This document shows positions 33,991-45,642 of a DNA stretch of 64,000 nucleotides, piece after piece; within the stretch, counting starts at the first letter, position 1, and each line of letters opens with the position of its first letter. Origin of the DNA: Uranotaenia lowii (Eukaryota; Arthropoda; Insecta; Diptera; Culicidae); contig NC_073692.1 of NCBI RefSeq assembly GCF_029784155.1, positions 65,209,436 to 65,273,435 on the forward strand, written 5' to 3'. A program made the position numbers and the translations under genes. Under the pieces are notes generated by a model, which saw nothing but the letters and a program-made list of their open reading frames with translations, was not told the DNA's origin and ran no database searches.

Positions 33991-35141
33991 CCCCCAACTG
34001 CAACGTTAATATAAAGTTGCGAATGCCATAAAGAAGGTAAAACAACTATCATCGGAATAAAGAAAGGAACTTTCTCTAGAATTATTTGACTAAATTCATT
34101 CCGTTTTTTTTTTAAATTTCGTTTATGCCTCTTCACTTCTTTTACCAACATCGCGTTCTGATTGCGAGCATGATTTCCAAACCCTGTTTCTTTTGGGCAA
34201 ACAAAATACCGTTGGGAAGAGAGGACTAATTCAACGGATGCATAGCTTGCTAACGCCAAAAATGCGCCAATCTGCATGTTATGACTGGAATAGATACTGC
34301 TGATATGTAGCTATATAGATGCTGAGAGTATGGGAGCTGAATTTGACGAATTTGGGTTGCTGCCTGGAACCAAATATGCGATTTGATTTTCACCGGCTCT
34401 TGTTCTTGTAGTTGTAGGGTTAATTTTAGAAAACAATCTTTTGTTAAAAAATCTTTTTCATATAAGTGTGGTTGTTAAACAATTATAATGGCTGAATTTA
34501 ACTGAATCAAAGCAATCGAAATTTGATTTAGTTGAATCATTCAGCGTCACAACACAATAGGGCTGGATTTAACTCAAAACGGAAGATATTTAGACTTTCC
34601 CAGTTCTGAAAATGCTACGTTGTTCTTCCCCAGCGCATCCGTTCAGCTTTAGGATTCTAAAATAAAATTATTCAAACCAAAAAAAGGCCATTCTGCCTTA
34701 TTTCAGTCTTAAATTTTTTAATTTAAGTCTGAGATTTTCCACAGTATCTGTATTGGGTGCTAAAAATATATGGCAATGTTTCTTAATCAGAACTTAAACG
34801 AGCTGAAAATGTTCCTTAGCCTGCAAAAACACCCCATGCAAATTTAAGCTTAATTTTCAAAAACTCTTAAGGGTCGTTCAACGAAATTTGACATCTTTTT
34901 TATTCAGCGAAAGTGAAAAATACACTATGAGTTACAATGAGTATACAATAGTATGAGTTACTGGCCCTTAATCCAGAACTGCTGACAGATTATCGATGCT
35001 GCAGAAGCAGTTCAAGTAGTAGAAGAAAAAGAAGAAGACATTTCTATTTGAGACGGTAAAATGACATCAGTTACGTTATGATGAAAGCGTTACTCAGGAC
35101 AGAAGAAGATTGACATACTTTTCTTCTACCATTAACAAATT
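33991..35141. other. Unassigned intergenic DNA
   Basis: No gene, RNA or defined repeat is seen. The 98-codon minus-strand frame at 33981-34277 has no recognisable features. Confidence 0.4.
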
Positions 35142-35160
35142 TTCTGTCGTTGGTCTTACA

Positions 35161-35260
35161 CCCACATATGAGACTCTAATCCAATAATGACCTTCCTTTG
35201 AGGAGGAATTATTGGCATCAGATTATATGCCAGACCGGCACTAACAAGCATTATCATCGT
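35161..35260. repeat. Dispersed repeat pair, copy 2 (CAGACCGGCAC)
   Basis: GAGACTCTAATCCAATAATG, GAGGAATTATTGGCATCAGAT and CCAGACCGGCACTAACAAGC align with 24965-25075. Class unknown. Confidence 0.6.
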
Positions 35261-35561
35261 TGGCATTGTTCAGTGGTTTTAAACTCTAGAAACATGATCA
35301 CTGGCATTTTGGAGACTTAAATGTTAAAATAGCTTGGAAAGCATGGTTACCCCCCCCTCCCCTCCCATCCGACATGGAAGTCCAGGAAAAGCAAGTGAGG
35401 TGTTGGACTCTATAATTTTTTTTTCAAATTCCTAATTGAATTTTGATGATAGAGTAACGTTATTCAAGGGTAACTATCCTGACTCAGAATTGATGCCAAA
35501 AACTAAAAAACCCATCACAGGTTCAGAATTTTGCTTACTTTTTGATACAAAATCCCAAAAA

Positions 35562-37607
35562 AATGAATTTCTGTCTGTCTGTCTGTCTGTCTGTCTTTCT
35601 GTCTGTCTGTCTGTTTGTCTGTTCCCTATAGACTCGAAAACTACTGAACCGATTTGCATGAAACTTGGCTGGTGAGGGTATTGGAGGCCGGGGAAGGTTC
35701 CTATTATGGTTTGAGACCCCTCACCCTAACAGGAAGGGGGGGAGGGGCCTCCCAAACAATAGACAATTTTTTGCAAAGAGAACCAATCAAGCAAATGGTA
35801 TCAAATTTGGCATGGAGTGGTATTTGGGGACGGGGAATATTTCTATGAATATTAGGTACCCCTCTCTCCTCTCAGTGAGGTGATAGGAAAGGGGGAGGGG
35901 GGCTACCTTAGAATTTTTCATATAACTTGAAAACTAATAAAGATATTGGAACCAAATTTGGCATGGGAAGGTATTTTGATACGAAAAATATTTCAATGAT
36001 TACTTGAGACCCCTCCCTCTTTCCGGTAGAAAGGAGGAGGGGGTCTCTTCCATATTTTTATACATAACTCAAAAACTAATAAAGAAAATGGAACCAAATT
36101 TGGCATGGGAGGGTATTTGGATACGAAAAGTATTTCTATGGTTATCTAGGACCCCTCCTTCTTTCCAGTAGGGAGATATAAAGGGGGGAGGGGGCCTCTT
36201 TTATAATTTTTACATAACTCAATAACTAATTAAGAAAATAGAATCAAATTTGGCATAAGCGGGTATTTGGGAACGTGACATATTCTTATGATTATTTAAG
36301 ACACCTTCCTTTTTCCAGCGGGAGAAAAGATAGAGGGAGGGAAGTTTCATACAGTTATTACTGCATTTCTCAAGAACTACAACAACAAATGGAACCAAAT
36401 TTGGCATGGAACGATATTTGGGTACGAGAAATACTTCTATGAAAATTTGGTATCTATCACTCTGTCAATGAGGTGGATGAAAAGGGGGAGTAGAGGTCTC
36501 CCTTACAATTTTCAGTATAACTAGAGAGTTGATCGATCAAATTAAACCATATTTGGCATATGAGGATATTTAGATACGAGAAATGTTTCTATTATAAATT
36601 GAGGCCCCATCTTTTTTAGCGGAAATATATAAAGGAGGAAAGGGGGGCTTCCATACATTTTTTTTTGCATAACTCGAAAATTATTCGAGCAAATGAATCA
36701 AAATTTGACATCAAAAAGTATTTGAGTTCGAAAAATACTTTTTCTATGTGAGACAATTCCTTTCTTGCAATAGGATGATAGAACTGGGAATATAGGAGGA
36801 GAAGAGGAGGCTTACATTTAACTTTTTTTTACAAAATCCGAGAAATGGACAAAACTTGAAATGGAAAATCATTTTGGTATGATTCTATGATTATCTGACA
36901 CACTTTCAGTGAGTAGGTACAAAGTAGGAGGGAGGTGAGCCCAATACAATTTTATTAGCATAAGTTTTCAACGAATAAGTTCTAACGAAGTCAACAAATG
37001 GACAGAAATATGACATGGAAAAGTACTTGGTCACGAGATATATTTCTACGATTGTTATACACCCTTACGCTTTACAGAGTAGAGAAAGGAAGAAAGGAGG
37101 AGGCTCCATATACATTTTGTTGTAAAACTTAAAAACTTATCAACCAATCAATGGAACTATATTTGATATATGAGGATTTTTGGGAACGAAAAAAAGGGGT
37201 ATGATTATTAAAGATCACGACCTCCATTCAGCAGGAGGTGAAGGAAAGGACAGGGGAGGGGGCTCTCTTATCAGTATTTTAGCATAAATCCAGAACATAT
37301 CAAGCCAAAACAACCATATTTTATAAGTTAGATTGTTTGCGTACGATTAATTTGAGACCCTCCAGACAAATGAAAATTATCAGATTTTTAACACAAATTA
37401 AGGGAGCAAGATTCAGAATATTAGTTTAAGTTATCTTTGTGTTGCAATTCGAAACTCCAGCTGCAACTCTCATTTTATAGCGGTTGCTTATGAATTATGT
37501 TATTATTTGATTTAAAATAATGCCAATAAAACCAATAAAAATTTGAATAATTTTTGAAAATATCATTTGATTTTGGAAGGTGTAGCAAAGCACAGCGGGT
37601 CAGCTAG
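35562..37607 (-). repeat. Element with eleven ~150-bp degenerate units, AGCTGACCCG terminus
   Basis: It begins with a GTCT-rich microsatellite (about 35572-35622) and TTCCCTATAGACTCGAAAAC. About eleven units follow, each carrying a version of ACCAAATTTGGCATGG with GGTATTTGG.TACG. They start near 35652, 35796, 35948, 36090, 36241, 36391, 36541, 36695, 36850, 36998 and 37153, a spacing of 142-155 bp. Each also has a G-rich GGGGGAGGGGG patch. The right end GCAAAGCACAGCGGGTCAGC is the complement of the terminus at about 10529. No protein is encoded. The class is unknown to me. Confidence 0.75.
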
Positions 37608-37923
37608 TTTTATATAAAATATTAAATTATATTACAATTATATAAAATTTTTAATTATAACAAACTCATTTATTGGTTCTCTATTATCAAAATCGAAATT
37701 GTTGTTCTGCTGTCATGTTTCGCATTTCGTATCTTGTTTAGGAGTCTTCTTTTTCGATTCGCATCTTCATTAGAAAAAGGACTGTTTTAGAATCGCAATT
37801 TAAATTTGGTTTTGCATTTCATTCAAAAAATAAATTCAATAATTTTTCAAACTCAACTCGATTATTAACAAAAAATTAAAAATCATTCTAAGTTCTTGTT
37901 TCATATACAGATTCGAAGTTTTT

Positions 37924-38359
37924 TTTATGCGCAAATTTATACCTATCGGTCATCCCTTTCTCTATTTTTCCTGACTATCTATTGACTACTAGGACGTGGC
38001 CGGCACCGTTATTGATGTTTATAGAAAGAGCATCAGTTTTGTACATTCAGAATGAGCCACTAATCCCAAGAATCATTCTATTGACCTTTGTACAAAATTG
38101 GTGGCCTTGGTCAATCACGGAGTAGCAACCATTGGCGATGTGGAACTTATTCTACTGAGCCACGTCTGCGGTCGTAGAAATCGAAATGCATTCGTATGAA
38201 ATACTATCAAACATATGAGATTTTCTAAAACTTGAGTGCATTGAGAATAATTATCAAAATTGTTAAAACATTATTTATATTTCAAAACTGTTGATAGAGC
38301 ATTTCGAGTTCAATGGGTGGATGTGAGTAGTTAATCAAGCCAAGCTAAGCTAAGCTAAG
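37924..38359 (+). repeat. Retroposed fragment with pentanucleotide tail and 22-bp duplication
   Basis: The 436-bp insert is flanked by a perfect 22-bp direct repeat starting CATATACAGATTCGAAG (37902-37923 and 38360-38381). It ends in AAGCCAAGCTAAGCTAAGC, a short (AAGCT)n tail. A long target duplication plus a simple-repeat tail indicates target-primed reverse transcription by a LINE. The body (AGGACGTGGCCGGCACCG, GGTCAATCACGGAGTAGC) has no protein I can read, so it is either a SINE or the 3' end of a LINE. Confidence 0.8.
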
Positions 38360-39438
38360 CATATACAGATTCGAAGTTTTTAAACTTAACGATTTTGCAC
38401 AATTTAAACATAATAAAACTTTAAAATGGAGATCCAGAGGATTCATCATTCAGAATTCACGTTTAAATTAAGATAACATGCGAATCTTGGTTTGAAATTA
38501 AAATTAAAATAATGAATTCAGATTGAAGCCCAAATAGCCAAAACTAAAATACTACTAGATTCATGATTTAGGGCTCTGTAAAAAAAATTAAATTCTTGGT
38601 TCCTTTAGAAATTTTGATCAAGAATCTAAATTCAGAGATCGATTGTTTTTGTACAATTCAGAAATCGAATCGATACTCGGAAACAGATCCAAAATTCATA
38701 TTTTGAATTCCGGTTCAGAAATTAGATGTATAATTAATATACAAAATTCAGATTCAGCTCAAAATGAAGTATTATTATCAAGAAAACTTTTTCGTTGAAG
38801 AATTGAAATTCCAAGAGATCGCAAAAATATAATTTTGATTGTGATTCCAATTTCAAAATTTTAATTTTTTTTACCACAGTCATTTAGTTTAAATTAAAAA
38901 AAAAATCAATTATGGATATTATGTTGCCGAAAAATATTTACGGATGAAAAATCATGTAAAATTAAAAAAAAAATGGGAAATATTTTTTTTTATCTTGTTA
39001 AACAAAACTGCCATTTTATGAGGAGCCAAATTTCAAACTAAAACCTTTGACTTGGATCGAGATTGAAAAAATCAGGTTTTAACCGCAAAATTTCAATCTA
39101 TTGATTGATGGTTCAAATCTTTGAATTTGCTCGACAATTTGATGGATTTAACTTATTTGAATTGATTTGAGCATGGAATAGGTAACGAGAAAAAATGTCT
39201 TTAATGGGCTTAATTCCTGTGAAAAAGGTAAAAATATTTTTTTTAAATTCAAGGCTTTCTTATAAAAAATTATTCTATGTTCCATACAAATAGGCTAAAT
39301 CGACTAGATTTTAGAGCAAATTCAAAGATTTCAACAACTGATGAAAATAATTTTTTTTTATTTGTTATTAAATGAGTTCTGATAGAATTATAACTTACCG
39401 TTTTAATGATATTAGGAGGTTTTTTCAAAAGTTTCTAT

Positions 39439-40564
39439 TAGAGATGTACCGAATTTTCGGTCGGCCGAATATTCGGCGCCGAATACCGCCAAAAAACCGT
39501 TAAGCCGAATATTCGGCTCACCGAATAGTTGAGGTAGCTATTCGGCCGAATAGACCGAATAGGCCGAAGACTTGTATTAAAAAAAATCTACAAAAACAGA
39601 CTTCTTAAATTTTTCAACTGATGTTGGATAAATTATTAAATATCCAAAAGTAATGTTGAAAAGCCTTCTAAATCATCAAAACTTATGGTTTCAGTTAAAC
39701 ATTTTAGAGGTATCCGTGTATTTTTCACTGTAGATAGCTTAACACACAACGATAATCAACGTTTATTCCAAATTTTGTTGAAACATCCAGGCATGCCCAT
39801 AAACCAAATAAAGAATTCGAGAAAAGATGACCACATATTTTTAAAATTTCCGGATTTAACGCGGGTTTATTCATATTTTTTGCTAAATCAAATTAAAAAA
39901 AATTAAATATGTATATCTGTTACAAAACGATTTTTAGAGTAAATTTATTCATTAGATACGATTTGTTCTAATTCGATGAAAACTTAAAATTTCAAGTAAT
40001 ATTATTTTTTTTCCTATTATTTCTTATTCCTATTATTTTTCCTATTCGATACAGATTTTCCCTTTTTTTACAAGTTTTTCAAAAAAATCGTTCAGACCCG
40101 GCAGTGTGAATACGTATCGTAGAAAATATTGTATGCTTAAGTTTAAAGATCACCGGTATTTTTGGCAACTATTTTGATGACTGTAGCAAAAATTTGACAT
40201 TCATCTATTTCGATATTAAAGAAGCAATTTGAAATATCTTAACACCTGTTTTGTCCCAGATTTCACTGGAATCCAATCTCTTTTGTGATAAACGTCCTGG
40301 AAGCGAGAAGTCATCAGATGTCCTTTCAGCTAATGGTGATATTTTGAAAATGAAAGAGAACTCTACTTAAGAAAGATCTGATACATCAGGTTGAATATAA
40401 GCAACATGAGGGACATGAGAATGGCAGAAATATAAGATTTCTATTAGAACTCAACAAAATATTAGACCGAATATTCGGCCGAATATTTGTTTGGCCGAAT
40501 AGTTGAAAAGGTCAATATTCGGTATTCGGCCGTTCGCCGAATACCACTATTCGGTACATCCCTA
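39439..40564. mobile_element. hAT-type MITE with TTCGGC subterminal repeats
   Basis: The ends TAGAGATGTACCGAAT and ATTCGGTACATCCCTA form inverted repeats of about 15 bp with one mismatch. The 8-bp duplication GTTTCTAT flanks both (39431-39438 and 40565-40572). Multiple GCCGAATATTCGGC-type palindromes lie within 120 bp of each end, probable transposase-binding sites. The 1.1-kb interior has no transposase; a 73-codon frame at 39685-39906 is unremarkable. Nested in hAT-like copy 2. Confidence 0.9.
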
Positions 40565-40738
40565 GTTTCTATCTAATAAAAATACTATTAGTCTGAAAGA
40601 ATTGAAAAATGAGTAAGTGAAAAGTATTAAGACGTTTTTGTTTTTTTTATAATTTATGAATTGTTTAAGCAAAAGTATCATAGAAAAACAATGGTCAACA
40701 AACCCCCTCCCCATGATGCCGTTTTTCCTACGGCCCTG

Positions 40739-43700
40739 CTTGCGATTATTTTTATGTTTGTATTTTCCTCATCAATTCACCTTTAAGAGATATATTTTTT
40801 CTATTTTTTTTTTTGTTAATAATCGAATCACAAAAATGTCTTCATAAAAGTTGCAGATCATTAAATTCAAAAAAAAAACCTTGTTTGAGATGGCAAAGCC
40901 CTATCTTTTGAAACAAATGTTTCCTGGGGATTCCCGACATGTGTGAAATTATTTCTCTAGAAAATCCTGCAGCCTATGAAACCATCCACGGTGTGTTTAT
41001 TGAAGAAGTTTAAAAAAAATACAGTAACTCTAATTTTTTCAGAAATGGAAAATTTAGCCTTTTCTGAATCATTTTCAGGCAAAATTAAAATATTTGGTCG
41101 GTGAGGTTTAATTTTTTTGAAATTTTTTTGTCCATATTTGTCCATATTTAGATATTTTTATCTGTAAAATTATTTAAATGCAATGGAATAGTAACTTTTT
41201 TCATTAAAATTTTTTTTTTTTTATTCAAGTTTTTGTCATTCTGAAACAATATAAAATGTCAACGCCTGGAGAGGTAAGTCATTTGGATTTTCTGGAAAAC
41301 TGATTTTTATATGAGCATTTTATTCAAAATTTTATTATTTGAAATATCCTTGTTATAATTGGTGTTATCCAAATGTCATATGAATATTCATTTGTGTATA
41401 ACTTGGAGAACCAATTCTGGTTTACCAAAAATTATGACACATGAATTAAAACAGTCCAACACCATTTGATTGGTTTTCTACAAAGTATTAAAAATCTTTT
41501 CTTTATTTCTAAATTATTCTTTGAAATATTTCCACATTATTTGCAGGCTCTGATGCATGTGGATACGCAATTTAGAAAACAAATATACAAATTTTGATGA
41601 TAGTTTATGACATTTTGAATTTTGTTTACCTCACATCAAATTGAAACATATCCAAGCAGACCAGTTTTCAAAAAAAATTAAAATATAAAATTTAGTTAAA
41701 GCACTGAAATCCGTTTGTCTTCCGCTACATAACATATATTTTAAATCTTTTTTTTTATATTGAAGGTGAATAAATTTTCTTTAAATCATTTGTGCATAAT
41801 TTTTGCTTAAGAATTGAAGTGCCGGTGATATTTTGGAATTCATTATCAACAATACGATAAAAAATAATTTTCAACAGAAATTTCGATATTATCGAAGGTT
41901 TTAGACCAGATTTATGCGTTTTATTTTTTGTTTTGTTTAAATGGATTTTTATGGTTTGTTCAAACCAATGATAATTATAGTTTTTACCATTATTAGTATA
42001 AAATTGTAAAAGTTATGATTGTTTAACTGTAATATTAATGCTTCATAAAGGTTCTTTTTTATAATAAAGAAGAACTTCAGCGTATAGTAGAATAACTAAA
42101 ATAAGTAAGGGATGGACAAAATATGATGAATGTTTCGTGCTGCAGTCTAGCTGGCTATCGATCATTTGCAATTCACTTTTGCCAGCAATACTGTTGATTT
42201 TTGTAAATACAAGATAGACAAAAAGATTAAAAAGCATTTTTTATTGGGAAAAAATCAAAATTTATCAGAGTTTCAAACAAGATTCTCCCATTAAATAACA
42301 TAATTTAAAAAAAAACTGTAAAATTCAAATTTAATTTAAACAAAGAATTCAAGAGATTGTTAAAATAATATAGTGGGTTGGAAACCGTTGAAGCTAGGAT
42401 TGTTTATCCTTAACAGTTATGCTCTTTGAAAAAATGGAAGCATCGCAGAGTACAGCAGGATTATAAAAATTAGACTAGAAATCGATAAAAATCAAAAGGT
42501 TAAAGGAAATTTCAAGTTTATAATTATGATTGTATCAAAAGACAGTAGCATGCAAAATTTTAGCTAGATTGAACTGCTGTAGCGATTTGCAATGATTCTG
42601 AAGTGCAAATGGAATTTTCAGACATTTAAAACAAGAGAAATATAAAAACTAATTTCTCATCAAAAATTGTCTTTAACGGATCGTTTACTTTTGAATATTG
42701 ATTTTCTTAATTTTTGAAGACTTAAATTAAGACAAACGTTTCTACTCCAGATCGCATCACGATAAGCGTTATCACAAAAAAATTAAAGCGCTTCCTAGTG
42801 TTAATTGATTTTTTTAATCATTGAGCTTTTTTCAAATAAAGTTCCCTTCAGTGTTGCCACAATAAGAAAATCTTAAGACAATGAATGAAAATGGATCCAT
42901 ATATGAATTCATATTATTCTAGATGATTCTAATAATTTCAGTTATTTTGACAGTCTCAGACTGCTGACAGGATTTGCCAGCCAAAACTTAAACTTAAAGG
43001 ATTAAAAGGCACTTTCTAAGCATTTTTTTACGTTTATACAGCTCTGTTACTAGTTAAAAAAAATTGAAAATTTCTCAAAGTTTTTGATGTGATTGTTGAG
43101 TTATCAGTTTTATTTAAAAGTAGTGAAAGTGAAAATAAAGATAATAAGCATCTCTGAAATTCTATAACACTAAAAATATATTTTTTTAAGAACTAAAATA
43201 GAAAATTATCAAAAAAAAAATTGTATGGGGGGTCACCGACAGAATATTTTAATTTTTGGTGAAAATGAACCGGAAAAAGCTCTAGTTTCAGCCCATGCAA
43301 AATTTAGCGTTACTGTATTTTTTTTCTTTACGTCCTTCTACAAAATACACCGTGCATCCATATTGTTCTTTTTTAAAATGTAGTCATACAAAACTCATTG
43401 GGAATATGCCGGTTCCTGCGGCAGTAGACATTTTGCAGCCATTTGGTGTTTTTTTTTATTCAAAAAGATAAGTTTAAAAAGATCACTTGTATTTCCACAC
43501 CATTTTTATTGAACGAAAACTCACAACATTTAAAAAAACTATAAGAAAAATCGCGTAACAGGTAGGCATATTGTGTGTCTTGAAAGTAACATTCATAGAC
43601 TTCTTTCCCTCTGGCTTTGAAAGCCATATGAATTTCAAAACTTAAAAAGAAGGAGACATCGTATTTTTTCATATGAAGAGAAAATATGAAAAGTGTTAAT

Positions 43701-43825
43701 AAAAAAAGGTTGAATTAATCAAACATATAAAAATTTTTTTTTTATTTACCCTGAATTCCATGATTGAATTCTTCATTTGACTTATTCAGGTTAGTTTATA
43801 GTTCGTTTGACTGTTTTGAATTTAT
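40739..43825. other. AT-rich DNA, nothing recognised
   Basis: About 3 kb of homopolymer-rich sequence with only short frames (up to 70 codons) and no defined repeat ends. The LTR retrotransposon was inserted at its right edge. Confidence 0.4.
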
Positions 43826-43829
43826 CATT

Positions 43830-44752
43830 TGTAACGGCCCGTAGTAGGCAAAGTGGTAATATCCGTAGTATCTCCAATGCATAATTTGAACATGTATCAT
43901 GTCAGTCTTATTGGGAGTGGATCTTTGTGTGCTGAAATGTGAAATTTCGGTAAAATGGAAATTCCACCCATAAGGACTACGGAATAACTTATCGTTATTC
44001 TGACAGTCATCACGAGCTACCAAAGGTGGCTTTTCTATGGGAGGATTGAAAATGGAGTTTTCTTGGAGACCAAAAAGAAAACCTGGAGGTCTTAGCATTT
44101 TGATCCTGGAGTTGTTCGGTCGGTTTGTAAAATAAGCTGCGTTTTGAGTAAATCTGAGTAAGGCGGTTATTACTCTACTGCTTTCAAGTATTTTCCCCAA
44201 TAAATCTGCCCTAATAGTACGTGCCGCGCAAGTTGTGATTCGAGCCTACGACGATCTCGGGAGTTAACGGCCTAGCTATACGTTTTGGCATCCAAACCCA
44301 GCCCGGGAAGTTCTCTGGCGGTAGCTTGTGTGCAGGTGCAAGGACGATTTTGTCGGTAAGTTTGCATTTTAGTTACCTTGGTGAACCTCTTTTTAAGCAT
44401 TGTGTTTGGTCATTTTATGCTGCGGAGAACTACGGATATTGTGCGGCGACTAAGTTCGTGAACCTACACAAACTTTCCTCATTTCGCCAACACCATTTTG
44501 GTTAGTTTTCTTTGGAAGCCCACCCCTGGGAAGAAAGTCCGGGTTTTAAGAGACTTCAGCACATCAACTTTTTTTAGTTGTTGGCGCTTAAGTGCTGTTA
44601 AGTTGAGCTACGCAATTTTGCTAATAAAATTTTAACTTTCCTTTAGCACGAAGTGGGATTCAGTCCTGATTAGAATCAGTGGCTGTTGGTTTTCATGAGA
44701 GTTTTGTCGTCTTGTTCCAGCTTCGACTTTCGAAGGAAATCGAGACGTTACA
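43830..44752 (+). repeat. 5' long terminal repeat
   Basis: 923 bp with TG...CA ends. It contains AATAAA at 44623-44628 as candidate polyadenylation signal; I could not identify a TATA box. An open frame on the opposite strand (43796-44200) spans much of the LTR but shows no known domain and is likely incidental. Confidence 0.95.
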
Positions 44753-44753
44753 T

Positions 44754-44764
44754 TTGGCGCCCAA
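44754..44764 (+). promoter_or_regulatory. Primer-binding site, probably tRNA-Lys
   Basis: TGGCGCCCAAC follows the 5' LTR after one T. Its 11 bases are complementary to the 3' end (with CCA) of tRNA-Lys(CUU) as I know it. The complementarity does not continue beyond 11 bases, which is short but acceptable for this group. It would prime minus-strand DNA synthesis. Confidence 0.75.
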
Positions 44765-45642
44765 CAAGTAGGTAAATTTTGAATTGCGTTTGAGGAAATT
44801 TAGTTTTGATTTTTTTTTTATAGCATTAAAGTTTCCCAGGTTGGAAGTAATATTGGAATTTTTATGCAGCGATCCAGTACCATTTGCTATAGCAAGCAAG
44901 TTCGGAAGCTGATCAACTAAAGCTTTGATCTCTCAACAAATTCATTTCTATGCTTCTCTCATTTCATATCCAGTTTTTGTAGCATTCGAGCGGCAACATT
45001 TGGTTCATCCGTTCCATATCCCTTTACAAGAGAATCGATCTTTCATTGGACCATTTTGAAGAGAAAGCAACAGAGCGTGAGTGCCATCGATTAAGATTGT
45101 TCATCTGATATAAACACCGACAGTCAGTTCATTCTTGATCGCGAACCGGTGTAGTCACATCTCGGCTCGATATTCGGCGCGATACTCGGTGTGTGGTTCA
45201 ATTTTTCTTATATTGTGTTACAGAAATTGTGATATTTGTGAAATATAGTTTAATAAAATTTGCTATTCTTCAAAAGTGTATCGTTATACGTTGAATACAA
45301 ATATAAATTGTATAAAAATTGGTGATAATATTGGTTAAAATTCCAGGAATAAAAATAGAAAGAAGTGCATTCAGGTGTATAGGAGTAAATAGTGAAAACA
45401 AAAGTTGGTAACTAAGTAGCCGAAATTTATTTTGGGGGGAATTGATAGTTTCAATAAGTGGAAGATTTAAGTTACGCTATTATCTGTAGCAACTTGCTAA
45501 GTGTTTAGTTGATAACTTTAAAGTTATTCTCGGAGCTGAAATTTTTGTGGTAAGTAAAGTTTCTTTTTCTTCTTCATCCTTGCGAATTGCGCTGGTTGTT
45601 AAATTCAGTTTCTTTGCATATCATTTCACAAATACAGACACT
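44765..45642 (+). other. Retrotransposon leader
   Basis: Nearly 0.9 kb of non-coding leader between primer-binding site and gag ATG. The frame of gag is open from a GTG at 45547, but the stretch before ATG 45643 lacks Gag-like character. It probably holds the packaging signal; none is recognisable by eye. Confidence 0.6.

Larger units (their letters stand above)
35400..40738. mobile_element. hAT-like element, copy 2, split by three nested insertions
   Basis: The right end GTTTTTCCTACGGCCCTG (40721-40738) and the preceding CAAACCCCCTCCCCATGATG match the right end of copy 1. Internal segments also align in order: TTTTGATGATAGAGTAACG (35440s), AAATTCAGATTCAGCTCAAA (38745s) and GCCAAATTTCAAACTAAAAC (39026s). 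Removing the insertions at 35562-37607, 37924-38359 and 39439-40564 would leave roughly 1.9 kb, near the 2.2 kb of copy 1. The left end is not clear (CATGGTTACCCCCCCC at 35342 is a candidate), so no target duplication could be confirmed. Confidence 0.7.

Noticed and set aside
35572..35622. Independent GTCT microsatellite
   Set aside because: Related ACAGACAGAC tails occur in the other copies of the same repeat family, so it is part of that element's end.
38338..38360. Stand-alone AAGCT microsatellite
   Set aside because: It sits exactly at the end of a fragment flanked by a 22-bp duplication, so it is the tail of a retroposed insert.
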